Positions 43,062-51,090 of a stretch of 64,000 nucleotides of DNA are shown piece after piece. Source of the DNA: Bradyrhizobium sp. JYMT SZCCT0180 (GTDB lineage: Bacteria > Pseudomonadota > Alphaproteobacteria > Rhizobiales > Xanthobacteraceae); assembly GCF_018130165.1 (NCBI RefSeq), contig NZ_JAFCLZ010000017.1, forward strand, positions 62,001 through 126,000. The letters run 5' to 3'. The translations under genes were made by a program, and so were the position numbers. The notes beneath the pieces are model-generated. The model worked only from the letters and a program-made list of their open reading frames with translations. It did not search any database and had not been told where the DNA came from. Within the stretch, counting starts at the first letter, position 1; each line of letters begins with the position of its first letter.

Positions 43062-44309
43062 TTAAACCACCAGCCCCTTCATCGGCTTCACTGACGTGCT
43101 GTCCGGAAACACCGTTTCCGCCAGCACGCGCTCGGCGAGACCGAACTGGTCCTGCAGCACGCCCTTCATGATGGCGCGGAGGTCCGTGGTCGGGGCGAGG
43201 TCGCGGGCCTGATAGAGATTGGCTACCTTCAGGCCGGGCCAGTCCGCAATCACCCGGCCGCCCTTCACCGCGCCGCCGGCGAGCAGCGCCACGGTGCCGG
43301 TGCCATGGTCGGTGCCGGCGGTGCCGTTGATGCGCGCGGTGCGGCCAAACTCTGTGACGACGACCACGACCGTGTCGCGCCAGCGCGGCCCCAGCCCGGT
43401 TTCGAATTCCGCCAGCGCGCCGTCGAGACCCGACAGCAGCTGCGCCAGACGCCCGACCGGTCCGCCTTCATTGGCGTGGGTGTCCCAGCCGTCGAAGGCG
43501 AGCGCGCCGATCCGCGGGCCGTCATCGGCCGCCATCAGCTTGGCGGCGCCGCGCGCCACCAGCCGCATCGCGGCAATGCCATTGCTGCCCGGCTTCGGTT
43601 TCATGTCGTCGCCTTGCGCGGCCTTGTCGAGCGCGAGCCCCTGCGTCAGCGCCGCCGCCAATGCGGGGTCGCGGTGGCGATAGAGTTCGATCAGGCGCAT
43701 CGCGGTGTCCTCCGCGGCCTGCGGCAGCGCCACCGGGGTCCAGCCGACGGTCGGCGCCGCGCCGCGCAGCACCAGCGGCGTGGTCGGGCCGACGCCGAGC
43801 GCGCTCGTCACGCGCTCGCCCTTCGGCAACGATTCCAGCGCACGGTTGAGCCAGCCCGACTGCACCCGGCCCGGGCCGGCAAAGCCGCTTTCGAGCACAT
43901 CCTGCCCGTCGAAATGCGAGCGCTCGCGATAGGAGGTCGCGACCGCATGAATCACCGCGGCCTGCTTCTGGCGGTACATCCGCGCGAATTCAGGCATCGC
44001 CGGATGCAGCGCGAAGAACGAATCCAGCATCGGCGCCGCGTTGGGCCCGCTCGACGTCAGCGCGATCGAGCCATGCAGGCCGGCATAATCGGGGTCGCCG
44101 ATCGGGGCGACGGTCGCAAGGCCGTCCAGTGCGCCGCGCAGGATGACGACGACCAGACGTGGATCGCGCCCATCGGCAGCGCGCGCGAATTTCGGCAAAT
44201 AAGCCCAGGCCGCAAACGAAGCGCCGCCGAGCAACATCGCGCGGCGCGAGGGCGATGTCGGGCTTTCGCAGCAATCCGTTGTCGGTACAGTCGTTTCCAT
44301 CGGCGTCAT
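43062..44309 (-). CDS. DUF1501 exported protein
   Basis: The 415-residue protein begins with a twin-arginine signal (SRRAMLLGGASFAAWAYLP, about residues 21-39) and belongs to the sulfatase-like DUF1501 family. Segments include LVVVILRGALDGLATVAPIG (about 51-70), YRERSHFDGQDVLESG with a conserved HFDGQ, WDTHANEGG near 275, and VTEFGRTARING near 315. DUF1501 genes are almost always paired with DUF1800 genes, as here, where the start overlaps the upstream stop by 4 bp. The shared role is unknown. Confidence 0.9.
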   Translation of the reverse strand: MTPMETTVPTTDCCESPTSPSRRAMLLGGASFAAWAYLPKFARAADGRDPRLVVVILRGALDGLATVAPIGDPDYAGLHGSIALTSSGPNAAPMLDSFFALHPAMPEFARMYRQKQAAVIHAVATSYRERSHFDGQDVLESGFAGPGRVQSGWLNRALESLPKGERVTSALGVGPTTPLVLRGAAPTVGWTPVALPQAAEDTAMRLIELYRHRDPALAAALTQGLALDKAAQGDDMKPKPGSNGIAAMRLVARGAAKLMAADDGPRIGALAFDGWDTHANEGGPVGRLAQLLSGLDGALAEFETGLGPRWRDTVVVVVTEFGRTARINGTAGTDHGTGTVALLAGGAVKGGRVIADWPGLKVANLYQARDLAPTTDLRAIMKGVLQDQFGLAERVLAETVFPDSTSVKPMKGLVV

Positions 44310-45862
44310 CTCCTCTGGAATTCCGGCGACATCAATAGCAGCGCCAGCGCCTGCTGCCGCGATTCCGCGCGCTCGACGGTGCGCCTTGTTTCCATCGACG
44401 CAGCGTCGGCGGCGACGAGTTCAAGCAGGTCGCGCGGATCGATGGTGTCGGCGAGGCGCGAGGCGATCTGCGCCGATATATCGAGCCGCAACTTCATGCC
44501 TTCAGGGGCTGCCCATGCCGCATTGCTGTCGGGAAAACCGTTCGGGCCGGCGGGCGCCCATAATGGCTGACCCAGCACGTTGAGGCCGTTGAGATAGCGG
44601 CCGGGATCGCCGGGGATTTGCGCCAGCAAGCGGCCGGACGCGACCAGGAATTCATACGGCGAGCGCACTTTGGTCAGCGGCGCCTTCCAGGCTTCTTCGG
44701 AATCAACCAGCGCCGTCGCCAGCGCCTTGAGATCGCCGTCGGTCTTGCCGAACACGTCGGCCAGCCGCGCCACCAGCGCCGGCGGCGGATCGTCGGCGAC
44801 GAAATGGCGGACGAATTTGGTGGCGATGAATTTTGCGGTCGAGGGATGCCGCGCGATATCAGCCAGCACCGCCTCGCCCTGCGCCACGCCACCAGACTCG
44901 TAGCTCTTGCCCATCACGCGCTGCGCGCCGGGCTGGTGCGCATTGGCGTTGAAGACGAAGGTGCCGGGGGCGCCGAGCTGGCCCTGCCGTCCGGCATAGG
45001 TCCACCCCGTGATGATGCGCGCCAGCGACGTCACGTCGTCCTGCGAATAGCCGCCGCCGACGCCGAGCGTATGCAGCTCCAGGATTTCGCGCGCGAGATT
45101 TTCGTTCAGGCCGCGGTTGCGATTTTTGCCGGCGCGCGAATCCGGCCCCAGCGATTGCTGGTTGTCGAGAAAGAACAGCATCGCCGGATGCTGCTCGACC
45201 GCCTTCAGCATGTCGCCGAAACGCCCGAGCACGAAGGGCCGGATCGCTTCGCGCTCGAACGAGCCCGCCCACATCCGCGCCACCCCGCCCTTGTTGGCGG
45301 AGATGCAAAAATGATTGGACCAGAACACGACCAGCCGCTCGGTGAACCCGCAATCGGCGATGACGGCCCGCTGCAGCCGCGCCAGCGCTTCGGCGCGAAA
45401 CGTCTTCTGGATGATGTTGAGCGGTTGCGGCGGCGGCTTTGGCGCGGCGGGCTGCATCGTCTCGGGAGGCGTCATAGACGCATTGGCGTTTTCCTGCGGC
45501 TTTGCCGGCGGCTCCCTCGGCGCCATGTCCATGGCGATGCTGTTCAGCGACAGGTTTCGCCGTTGCCCTTTCGCATCGACAGGCGGTTGCGGTCCCTCGG
45601 TCGCGGCTGCCGGCGCTGATTTGGCAGCCGCGTCGCGGCCCTGCTGGATCTCGAACTGATAGTCGAACACCGCTTTGCCGAGCGCCGCGGTCGACTGCAA
45701 ACCGGGCACTTCAAGCAGCACGCCGTTGGGCCGGCTCATTTCCGCCTTGACGAAACCTCTGGGATCGGAGGCCGCGTTGACGAAATCGCCCGATGCGCCG
45801 CCGCGCGCGCCGAATCCGAAGCGATTGAGCGCCACCAATGCGGCTTGCGAATCGCGGGCCAT
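44306..45862 (-). CDS. DUF1800 protein
   Basis: The 518-residue protein starts MARDSQAALVALNRFGFGAR, the family's usual beginning (L-x-R-x-x-F-G). After a variable Pro/Ala-rich insert (about 90-160) comes the core: RLQRAVIADCGFTERLVVFW, SNHFCISAN, then NENLAREILELHTLGVGGGY and DVTSLARIITGWTY near residues 255-290. It is the first gene of a two-gene operon with DUF1501. The pair is widespread and functionally undefined; one idea is export or assembly of a secreted product. Confidence 0.9.
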   Translation of the reverse strand: MARDSQAALVALNRFGFGARGGASGDFVNAASDPRGFVKAEMSRPNGVLLEVPGLQSTAALGKAVFDYQFEIQQGRDAAAKSAPAAATEGPQPPVDAKGQRRNLSLNSIAMDMAPREPPAKPQENANASMTPPETMQPAAPKPPPQPLNIIQKTFRAEALARLQRAVIADCGFTERLVVFWSNHFCISANKGGVARMWAGSFEREAIRPFVLGRFGDMLKAVEQHPAMLFFLDNQQSLGPDSRAGKNRNRGLNENLAREILELHTLGVGGGYSQDDVTSLARIITGWTYAGRQGQLGAPGTFVFNANAHQPGAQRVMGKSYESGGVAQGEAVLADIARHPSTAKFIATKFVRHFVADDPPPALVARLADVFGKTDGDLKALATALVDSEEAWKAPLTKVRSPYEFLVASGRLLAQIPGDPGRYLNGLNVLGQPLWAPAGPNGFPDSNAAWAAPEGMKLRLDISAQIASRLADTIDPRDLLELVAADAASMETRRTVERAESRQQALALLLMSPEFQRR

Positions 45863-45963
45863 CGGATTTCCCTTGAGCTGTCCCCGGTATATGATTTGCC
45901 GGCAAGCATAACGCCTTTCGAGATGAACCCCGAATTAAAACCCGGTTAGAAAACGCCTCGTTC

Positions 45964-46167
45964 ATGACAAATCGGTCTGACAATCCTCCCTCGCGGCGCC
46001 TCGCCTGCGCCGGCTGCGGCACCGAGTTCTCCTGCAGCCTGTCCGGGCCGTGCTGGTGCAGCGAGGAAACTTTCCGGATGCCGATGCCGCTGGACGGCAG
46101 CGATTGCCTGTGCCCGGCTTGCCTGCGCAAGGCGGCGGCGCACGCCTCGAGCGCGGCCGCAACGTGA
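45964..46167 (+). CDS. Cysteine-rich CWC-type small protein
   Basis: The 67-residue protein carries the pattern CAGCGTEFSC (residues 15-24), then CWCSEE, then CLCPACLRKA, seven cysteines in all, arranged as in the 'Cys-rich CWC' family and likely binding zinc. No signal peptide. Its stop overlaps the GTG start of the HAD gene (GTGA at 46164-46167), so both are translated from one message. Function unknown. Confidence 0.8.
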   Translation: MTNRSDNPPSRRLACAGCGTEFSCSLSGPCWCSEETFRMPMPLDGSDCLCPACLRKAAAHASSAAAT

Positions 46168-46853
46168 CAAGCGAATGGGACGTCCGGGCCGTTCTGCTCG
46201 ATATGGATGGAACGCTGCTCGACACCGAGCGGGTTTACTTCGACAGCCTGGTCTCGGCGCTCGGCGCGTTCGGTTATACCGACGATGTCGAGACGCTTTG
46301 CCATGCGATGGTCGGCCTGCCCGCTCCGGACTGCGAGGCCATGCTCATTGCGCGCTATGGTGACGACTTTCCGCTGCCTGCGATCAACGAGGCCTTCATC
46401 GCACGGCGGGACGAAATTCTTGGCGCCGGCCTTCCGCTGAAGCGCGGCGCCCTCGAATTGCTCGATGCGTTGCACGGCAGCGTATGCCCGATGGCAATCG
46501 TGACCTCGTCGTCGCGTCGCACGGCGGATGCGCATTTGACGCTGGCCGGAATCCGCAGCCGTTTCGATCATGTCCTGACCCGCGACGACGTCACGCGCGG
46601 CAAGCCAAGCCCTGATCTGTATCTGCTGGCGGCGTCCAGGCTCGGCCTGAACCCGGAGTTCTGCGTGGCCGTCGAGGATTCCAATCATGGCGTGACTTCA
46701 GCGCATGCTGCCGGCACCATCACCATTATGGTGCCGGATATGGTGCCGCCGACCGACGAGTCGCGCGCGCGATGTGCGGCGGTGGTGGACGATCTCGGCG
46801 CGGTGCTTGAAGTGCTGCGAACGCGCGGCAAGCTTACGCGCCGTTCGGCATAG
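46164..46853 (+). CDS. HAD-family hydrolase (phosphatase/phosphoglucomutase-like)
   Basis: A GTG start at 46164 gives 229 residues; it overlaps the CWC gene's stop. Motif I is LLDMDGTLLDTERVYFDSL with nucleophile Asp and acid Asp (about residues 13-17). The cap domain follows, then motif II TSSSRR, motif III Lys in GKPSPDLYLLAASRLG and motif IV VEDSNHGVTSAHAAG. The motif I and PSPD features fit the beta-phosphoglucomutase-like subgroup. Substrate unknown, probably a small sugar phosphate or related phosphoester. Confidence 0.88.
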   Translation: MTSEWDVRAVLLDMDGTLLDTERVYFDSLVSALGAFGYTDDVETLCHAMVGLPAPDCEAMLIARYGDDFPLPAINEAFIARRDEILGAGLPLKRGALELLDALHGSVCPMAIVTSSSRRTADAHLTLAGIRSRFDHVLTRDDVTRGKPSPDLYLLAASRLGLNPEFCVAVEDSNHGVTSAHAAGTITIMVPDMVPPTDESRARCAAVVDDLGAVLEVLRTRGKLTRRSA

Positions 46854-46856
46854 CTG

Positions 46857-47007
46857 CGTTCCCCGGATGCTGCGCAGCGCGCAGCGGTGCGCTGCTGATC
46901 CGGGGTCCATCCATCGGCGCAAAGCGTGGGTCCCCCGATGCGCAATTGCGCATCTGAGCTCTGCGGTGCACCGTGAAGAACGCTGCACCGCGTCCGGGAC
47001 ACGGAAA
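46857..47007. repeat. Intergenic repeat, family E
   Basis: This second copy of the 41541-41671 unit has TTCCCCGGATGCTGCGCAGC, GCTGATCCGGGGTCCATC and GCACCGCGTCCGGGACACGG, plus an extra ATGCGCAATTGCGCAT hairpin in the middle. It lies between convergent genes. Confidence 0.85.
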
Positions 47008-47035
47008 TCGGACGCGGGTCCAGACGACCAGCTAA

Positions 47036-47635
47036 CTATCGCGCCCGCGACTTCCCCCGCCCCGGCAGCGCCGCCTTGGTCAGCGCATGCGCGGCTTGAC
47101 CTGCGGTCTCCATGTAACTGGGATCGCGGTGCAGCAGGACGACGGCGAACGATCCGTCCAGCAACAGCAATATCTGCCGGGCGAGCTGCGCTGCTTCGGC
47201 GATCCCCGCGGCCTCGAACGTCGCGCGCAGCCAGTGCTCGAACTTCTTTTTGTGGGCGGCGCCGATCTTCATCGCGGGATGGCCGGGCATGTTGGCCAGC
47301 TCCGCGGAGGTGCGCAGGAAGCCGCACCCCTTCCATTTGGGATGCCGGGCCGAGCGGGCGAGATTGCGAAAAATCCGCTCGATCTTTACCGGCAATCCGC
47401 CGTCAGCCTCCGCGAACCATTGCTTGAACAGCGCGAGATTTGGCTGGTCGCGGCCGGCCAGATAGGCCGCCACGAGGTCATCCTTGCTCTTGAAATGATA
47501 GTACAGCGTCCGCTTGGTGACGCCGGCCTTCGCCGCCACGGCGTCGACGCTCACGCCGCGAATACCGTCCGCGTAGAACAGCGCGTTTGCCGCCGAAACG
47601 ATCCGCTCGCGGGTGGGAGTTTCCGATTTCGCCAT
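47036..47635 (-). CDS. TetR/AcrR-family transcriptional regulator
   Basis: ATG 47635 gives 199 residues. The N-terminal HTH is typical: RERIVSAANALFYADGIRGV, VDAVAAKAGVTKRTLYYHFK (about residues 27-47). The C-terminal ligand domain has GCGFLRTSAELANMPGHPAM, a pattern of TetR_C groups near small oxidative or lipid genes. It is divergent from an enoyl-CoA hydratase gene, 85 bp apart, and a TGTATA-N12-TATACA palindrome lies in between. It probably represses itself and that gene, with an acyl-CoA-like or lipophilic effector. Confidence 0.9.
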   Translation of the reverse strand: MAKSETPTRERIVSAANALFYADGIRGVSVDAVAAKAGVTKRTLYYHFKSKDDLVAAYLAGRDQPNLALFKQWFAEADGGLPVKIERIFRNLARSARHPKWKGCGFLRTSAELANMPGHPAMKIGAAHKKKFEHWLRATFEAAGIAEAAQLARQILLLLDGSFAVVLLHRDPSYMETAGQAAHALTKAALPGRGKSRAR

Positions 47636-47642
47636 GACTCTA

Positions 47643-47666
47643 TGTATACCGACCAGTGAATATACA
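47643..47666. promoter_or_regulatory. Probable TetR operator
   Basis: The perfect 6-bp inverted repeat TGTATA (47643-47648) and TATACA (47661-47666) has a 12-base spacer containing ACCGACCAGTG. It is 7 bp before the regulator's start codon and 54 bp before the divergent enoyl-CoA hydratase start. Its position and symmetry suit autorepression. Confidence 0.65.
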
Positions 47667-47720
47667 CAATGTACTGCCGCGCCTAAGGTGCCGCCGACAC
47701 CGACATTTGCGGAGACCATC

Positions 47721-48512
47721 ATGTCCGACGCCGTGCTGCTCGAAACCAAAGACGCGATTGCGCTGATCACGCTCAACCGGCCCGAAAAACTCAACGCGCT
47801 GAACTACGATCTGATCGACCGCCTGATGGCAGCGCTCGACACGATCGAGACCGATGCCGGCATTGGCGCCGTGATCCTGACCGGCGCCGGCGAGCGGGCG
47901 TTCTCGGCAGGCGCCGACATCAAGGAGTTTTCGGGCAGCGTTCGGCAGGGCCCGAACGCGGCGATACGCGACTTCGTCCGGCGCGGACAGGCGATGACGG
48001 CGCGTCTTGAAACATTCCGAAAACCCGTGATCGCCGCGGTCAATGGCCTGGCATTCGGCGGCGGATGCGAGATCACCGAGGCGGTGCATCTGGCCATCGC
48101 CAGCGACCGGGCGCAATTTGCAAAACCGGAAATCAATCTCGGCATGCCGCCGACCTTCGGCGGAACCCAGCGCCTGCCCCGGCTGGCCGGGCGCAAGCGC
48201 GCGCTGGAGCTGCTATTGACCGGCGATCCCTTTTCGCCCGCGCGGGCCCTGGAGGTCGGGCTCGTCAATTCAGTCGTACCGCATGATGAACTGCTGCCGG
48301 CGGCGCGCCAACTGGCAAGCCGCATCATGCGTCACTCGCCGCTTGCGGTCGGCAGCATCATCACATCAGTCACCCGCGGATTGAACATGGCCATCGGCGA
48401 AGGACTGCAAGTCGAGAGCGAGCAGTTCGCCGCGATGGTGCCGACCAGCGACCTCCGCGAAGGCCTGGCCGCCTGGAGCGAACGGCGGCCGCCGAGCTAT
48501 GGCGGCCGCTGA
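47721..48512 (+). CDS. Enoyl-CoA hydratase/isomerase family protein
   Basis: A 263-residue crotonase from ATG 47721 (ribosome site GGAGA). The first oxyanion-hole motif is FSAGADIKEF (about residues 63-72). The second region, NGLAFGGGCEITEAVHLAIA, has a catalytic Glu in GGGCE, and the second Glu is in KPEINLGMPPTFGGTQRLPR. Both catalytic glutamates of hydratases are present, so hydration of 2-enoyl-CoA is likely, in fatty-acid or aromatic breakdown. Divergent from its probable TetR regulator. Confidence 0.9.
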   Translation: MSDAVLLETKDAIALITLNRPEKLNALNYDLIDRLMAALDTIETDAGIGAVILTGAGERAFSAGADIKEFSGSVRQGPNAAIRDFVRRGQAMTARLETFRKPVIAAVNGLAFGGGCEITEAVHLAIASDRAQFAKPEINLGMPPTFGGTQRLPRLAGRKRALELLLTGDPFSPARALEVGLVNSVVPHDELLPAARQLASRIMRHSPLAVGSIITSVTRGLNMAIGEGLQVESEQFAAMVPTSDLREGLAAWSERRPPSYGGR

Positions 48513-48526
48513 TGTCGGTTGCCGGA

Positions 48527-48963
48527 CTACTCCGCCGGCCCGGCAAACAGCAGCAGATTGCCGTCTGCATCTTTCAGAATGAAATCCCTGGCGCCCCATG
48601 GCTCTCGCTTCAGTGTCTGGAAGAACGTGACACCCGCAGCCTGGAACTCCAGGAAGAGTTGCTGATCGCTTCCGCCGTCGCGACCGTGAGTGACGCTGAG
48701 AGCAATTGCTCGCGGTCGCGCAGGCCAGGAGACATGGTGTTGAGTCCTGTCTTGAGCGCCTGCCAGTTCTCAAAGCCATGCTGCCGCGCGACCAGTTCCT
48801 GCGCATCGCCGAGCTTGAAGCTTTGCGCGAGGATTTCGGAATCGGTCATTTGGCCATAGCGAGGCAGGCCCGACCTGATCTGGGCCGCGACCGGATAATA
48901 GCGGTCGCGATGCCAGCGCAGAACGAGCTTGGCCTGCGTCCTCAGGTTTTCGAGATTCGGCAT
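48527..48963 (-). pseudogene. Decayed VOC/glyoxalase-superfamily gene
   Basis: The 5' part from ATG 48963 encodes a complete N-terminal domain, MPNLENLRTQAKLVLRWHRD through QELVARQHGFENWQALKTGL, of the kind that precedes a VOC domain in Bradyrhizobium proteins. This frame then runs into unrelated residues and stops at 48610. In another frame, 48740-48527 encodes the end of a VOC domain (FFQTLKREPWGARDFILKDA, then DGNLLLFAGPAE and stop). About two thirds of the VOC domain is missing and the halves are out of frame, so an internal deletion with frameshift has destroyed the gene. Confidence 0.78.
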
Positions 48964-49095
48964 GGGCGCAGCTACGGTTGACGTTACGTAGGTGGGCATT
49001 GCCCCTTCGGCGAAAGCCGATGCGCCCTACATGCAGCCCGGCAAGAATGACGGAGACGACCGGTTTCTGTCAAGCGGGCTGTCGCGCGCCGGAAC

Positions 49096-49791
49096 CTACA
49101 CCGCAAACCCCGGCGATTTGCGCGCCATGCCGTCGAACGCGTCGAGCAGCCGCTCGCGCCAGGCATAGACCGGATCGTCTTCCCCAAGCAGCCTGAACGG
49201 GCTGACCACGCGCGCCCACTGGAACCCGCCGAACACGATGTAGTCCGCGTAGTTCGGCCGCTCGCCGCCGAGATAGGATTGCGTCTTCAAGGTCAGCCGC
49301 AACGGGTCGATCGACCTGCGAAAGCCTTCGACTGCCTTGTCGCGGCCCGCCACCACCTCTTCCAGCGGCTTGCCGAAGCGCACTTCCCGTGACTTGCGGA
49401 AATAGGCGGCGTCCACCGGCTTCAGGTTTGACGGGATGTCGGCGACGATCATCGGAGACAAGCCGCCTATCACGGTGACATCGCCCCACCAGTTCAGCAT
49501 GCGCGCCATGGCACGGCCGCCCTCGCCGCCGAACAGCGACGGCCGGTCCGGATATTTGTCTTCGAGATAGTTCGCAATCGCCCAGGAATCGACAACAGAC
49601 GTTTCGCCGTCGAGCAGCACCGGCACCCTTTCGGATCCGTGCGGCGCGATCGCGTCCTTTTCCGTAAAACACCACGGAATGGTTTTCGCGGAAAGCCCCT
49701 TATGCGCCAGCGCCATCCGCGTCCGCCAGCAGTACGGACTGAACGGGCGGGCGGCGTCGGCGCCGACGAGTTCGAAGAGTTTGAGAGGCAT
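49096..49791 (-). CDS. Glutathione S-transferase family protein (LigE/beta-etherase-like)
   Basis: The 231-residue GST starts MPLKLFELVGADAARPFSPY, continues CWRTRMALAHKGL, and has VPVLLDGETSVVDSWAIANY (glutathione-binding) near 57-76. The C-terminal helical part has GERPNYADYIVFGGFQWARV (about 177-196). The SPYCWR active-site region and the long middle resemble bacterial GSTs related to lignin beta-etherases, and it may act on aromatic ethers or halides. The exact reaction is unknown. It is one of four GST-fold genes in the window. Confidence 0.87.
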   Translation of the reverse strand: MPLKLFELVGADAARPFSPYCWRTRMALAHKGLSAKTIPWCFTEKDAIAPHGSERVPVLLDGETSVVDSWAIANYLEDKYPDRPSLFGGEGGRAMARMLNWWGDVTVIGGLSPMIVADIPSNLKPVDAAYFRKSREVRFGKPLEEVVAGRDKAVEGFRRSIDPLRLTLKTQSYLGGERPNYADYIVFGGFQWARVVSPFRLLGEDDPVYAWRERLLDAFDGMARKSPGFAV

Positions 49792-49866
49792 GCGGGCTGA
49801 ACCTGTGCGATTTCAGCCATCAGACTATCCGTCATTGCGAGGAGCGCAAGCGCGTGCTCCCTCTTC

Positions 49867-49972
49867 TTGTCATGCCCCGCGCAGGCGGGGCATCCAGTAC
49901 GCCGCGGCGGTCGTGTGAACCACCACCGCCGGTGAATACTGGATCATCCGCCTTCGCGGATGATGACAGCGG
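49867..49972. repeat. Palindromic intergenic repeat, family F
   Basis: TTGTCATGCCCCGCGCAGGC and GGGGCATCCAGTACGCCGCG on the left; TACTGGATCATCCGCCTTCG and CGGATGATGACAGCGG on the right. It lies between two GST genes on the same strand. A second copy is at 60362-60468. Confidence 0.85.
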
Positions 49973-49975
49973 AGC

Positions 49976-50683
49976 CTACCGCACCACCGCCGCGGTTTGG
50001 CCGAACAGCACCCGGCGCTCTTCCTCGGTGCGGTTGACCGGTTGGCCGAAATTCGGATTGACCTCTTTCGCCAGCGCGTAGGCGCGCTCGGTCGCGGGCC
50101 GTGCGCGGATGGTTTCCAGCCAGCGCTTCAGATGCGGGAAGTCGTCGATGTTCTGTTCCTGGTTCTTGTAGGGCACGATCCAGGGATAGCTCGCCATGTC
50201 GGCGATCGAGTAATCGCCGGCGATGAATTCGCGGTCGGCGAGGCGCTTGTTGAGCACGCCGTAGAGCCGGTTGGTCTCGTTCACATAGCGGTCGATCGCG
50301 TATTTGATTTTTTCCACCGCATAGTTGCGGAAATGGTGGTTCTGCCCGGCCATCGGCCCGAGCCCGCCCATCTGCCAGAAGGTCCACTGGATCGCGTCAT
50401 AGCGGCCATGGAGATCTGATGGCAGGAACTTTCCGGTCTTCTCGGCGAGATACAGCAGCATCGCGCCGGACTCGAACACCGAGATCGGTTTGCCGCCGCC
50501 CTTCGGCTCATGATCGACCATCGCCGGAATCCGGTTGTTCGGCGCGATCGCCAGAAACTCCGGCTTGAACTGTTCGCCCTTGCCAATCTGCACCGGGAAG
50601 ATCTTGTACTTCAGCCCGGTCTCTTCGAGGAACATCGTGATCTTGTGGCCGTTCGGCGTGGTCCAGTAATGAAGGTCGATCAT
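49976..50683 (-). CDS. Glutathione S-transferase (YfcG-like disulfide-bond oxidoreductase)
   Basis: ATG 50683 gives 235 residues starting MIDLHYWTTPNGHKITMFLE, the Nu-class/YfcG hallmark TPNGxK. Also present are FLAIAPNNRIPAMVDHEP, VFESGAMLLYLAEKTGKFLP and the active-site FWQMGGLGPMAGQNHHFRNY (about residues 112-131). The C-terminal cap is FIAGDYSIADMASYPWIVPY. YfcG-type enzymes reduce disulfides such as oxidised glutathione. It is likely involved in thiol homeostasis. Confidence 0.92.
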   Translation of the reverse strand: MIDLHYWTTPNGHKITMFLEETGLKYKIFPVQIGKGEQFKPEFLAIAPNNRIPAMVDHEPKGGGKPISVFESGAMLLYLAEKTGKFLPSDLHGRYDAIQWTFWQMGGLGPMAGQNHHFRNYAVEKIKYAIDRYVNETNRLYGVLNKRLADREFIAGDYSIADMASYPWIVPYKNQEQNIDDFPHLKRWLETIRARPATERAYALAKEVNPNFGQPVNRTEEERRVLFGQTAAVVR

Positions 50684-50824
50684 TGGCACGGTCCCGCTGT
50701 GATGAAATTGCACGCATCGCAAAAAGGATGCGGATGCATGAATGTGGTCGGGTCGCGCCGTGGAGTCAATGGAATTGGTGCCGTGCGCGCGAATGTGATG
50801 ACTTCCCGCACGCGCGCGAAACGA

Positions 50825-51061
50825 TCAGTTCGCCCGGCCGTGTTCCCGCAGGAAATTCCTGCCGCCTTCGGTGATCGCGACGCGCACGCCGAGGCCTTCG
50901 ACCGGCTGGCGCGCGACATAGCCGCGGTCGACCGCGTCTTCCCAGATCGTCAGCCGCGGGCATGAGGTGCGCCAGGTCTCGATCACGTCGGCATAAAGCC
51001 GCGGCTCGCGCGCTACCCATTCGACGAGATCGAGCACCAGTGCGTCGGTCGTCTCGGTCAT
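50825..51061 (-). CDS. Small conserved-type unknown protein
   Basis: ATG 51061 follows a strong AAGGAGG site and gives 78 residues: LVLDLVEWVAREPRLYADVI, ETWRTSCPRLTIWEDAVDRG, YVARQ and a C-terminal GVRVAITEGGRNFLREHGRA. It looks like a small winged-helix-like fold (R-L-T-I-W-E-D-A-V-D-x-G-Y-V). It starts 29 bp after the TauE/SafE gene stop and is likely co-transcribed. Function unknown. Confidence 0.7.
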   Translation of the reverse strand: MTETTDALVLDLVEWVAREPRLYADVIETWRTSCPRLTIWEDAVDRGYVARQPVEGLGVRVAITEGGRNFLREHGRAN

Positions 51062-51090
51062 CGGGCCCTCCTTCGTTCGGAATGCCTCTA

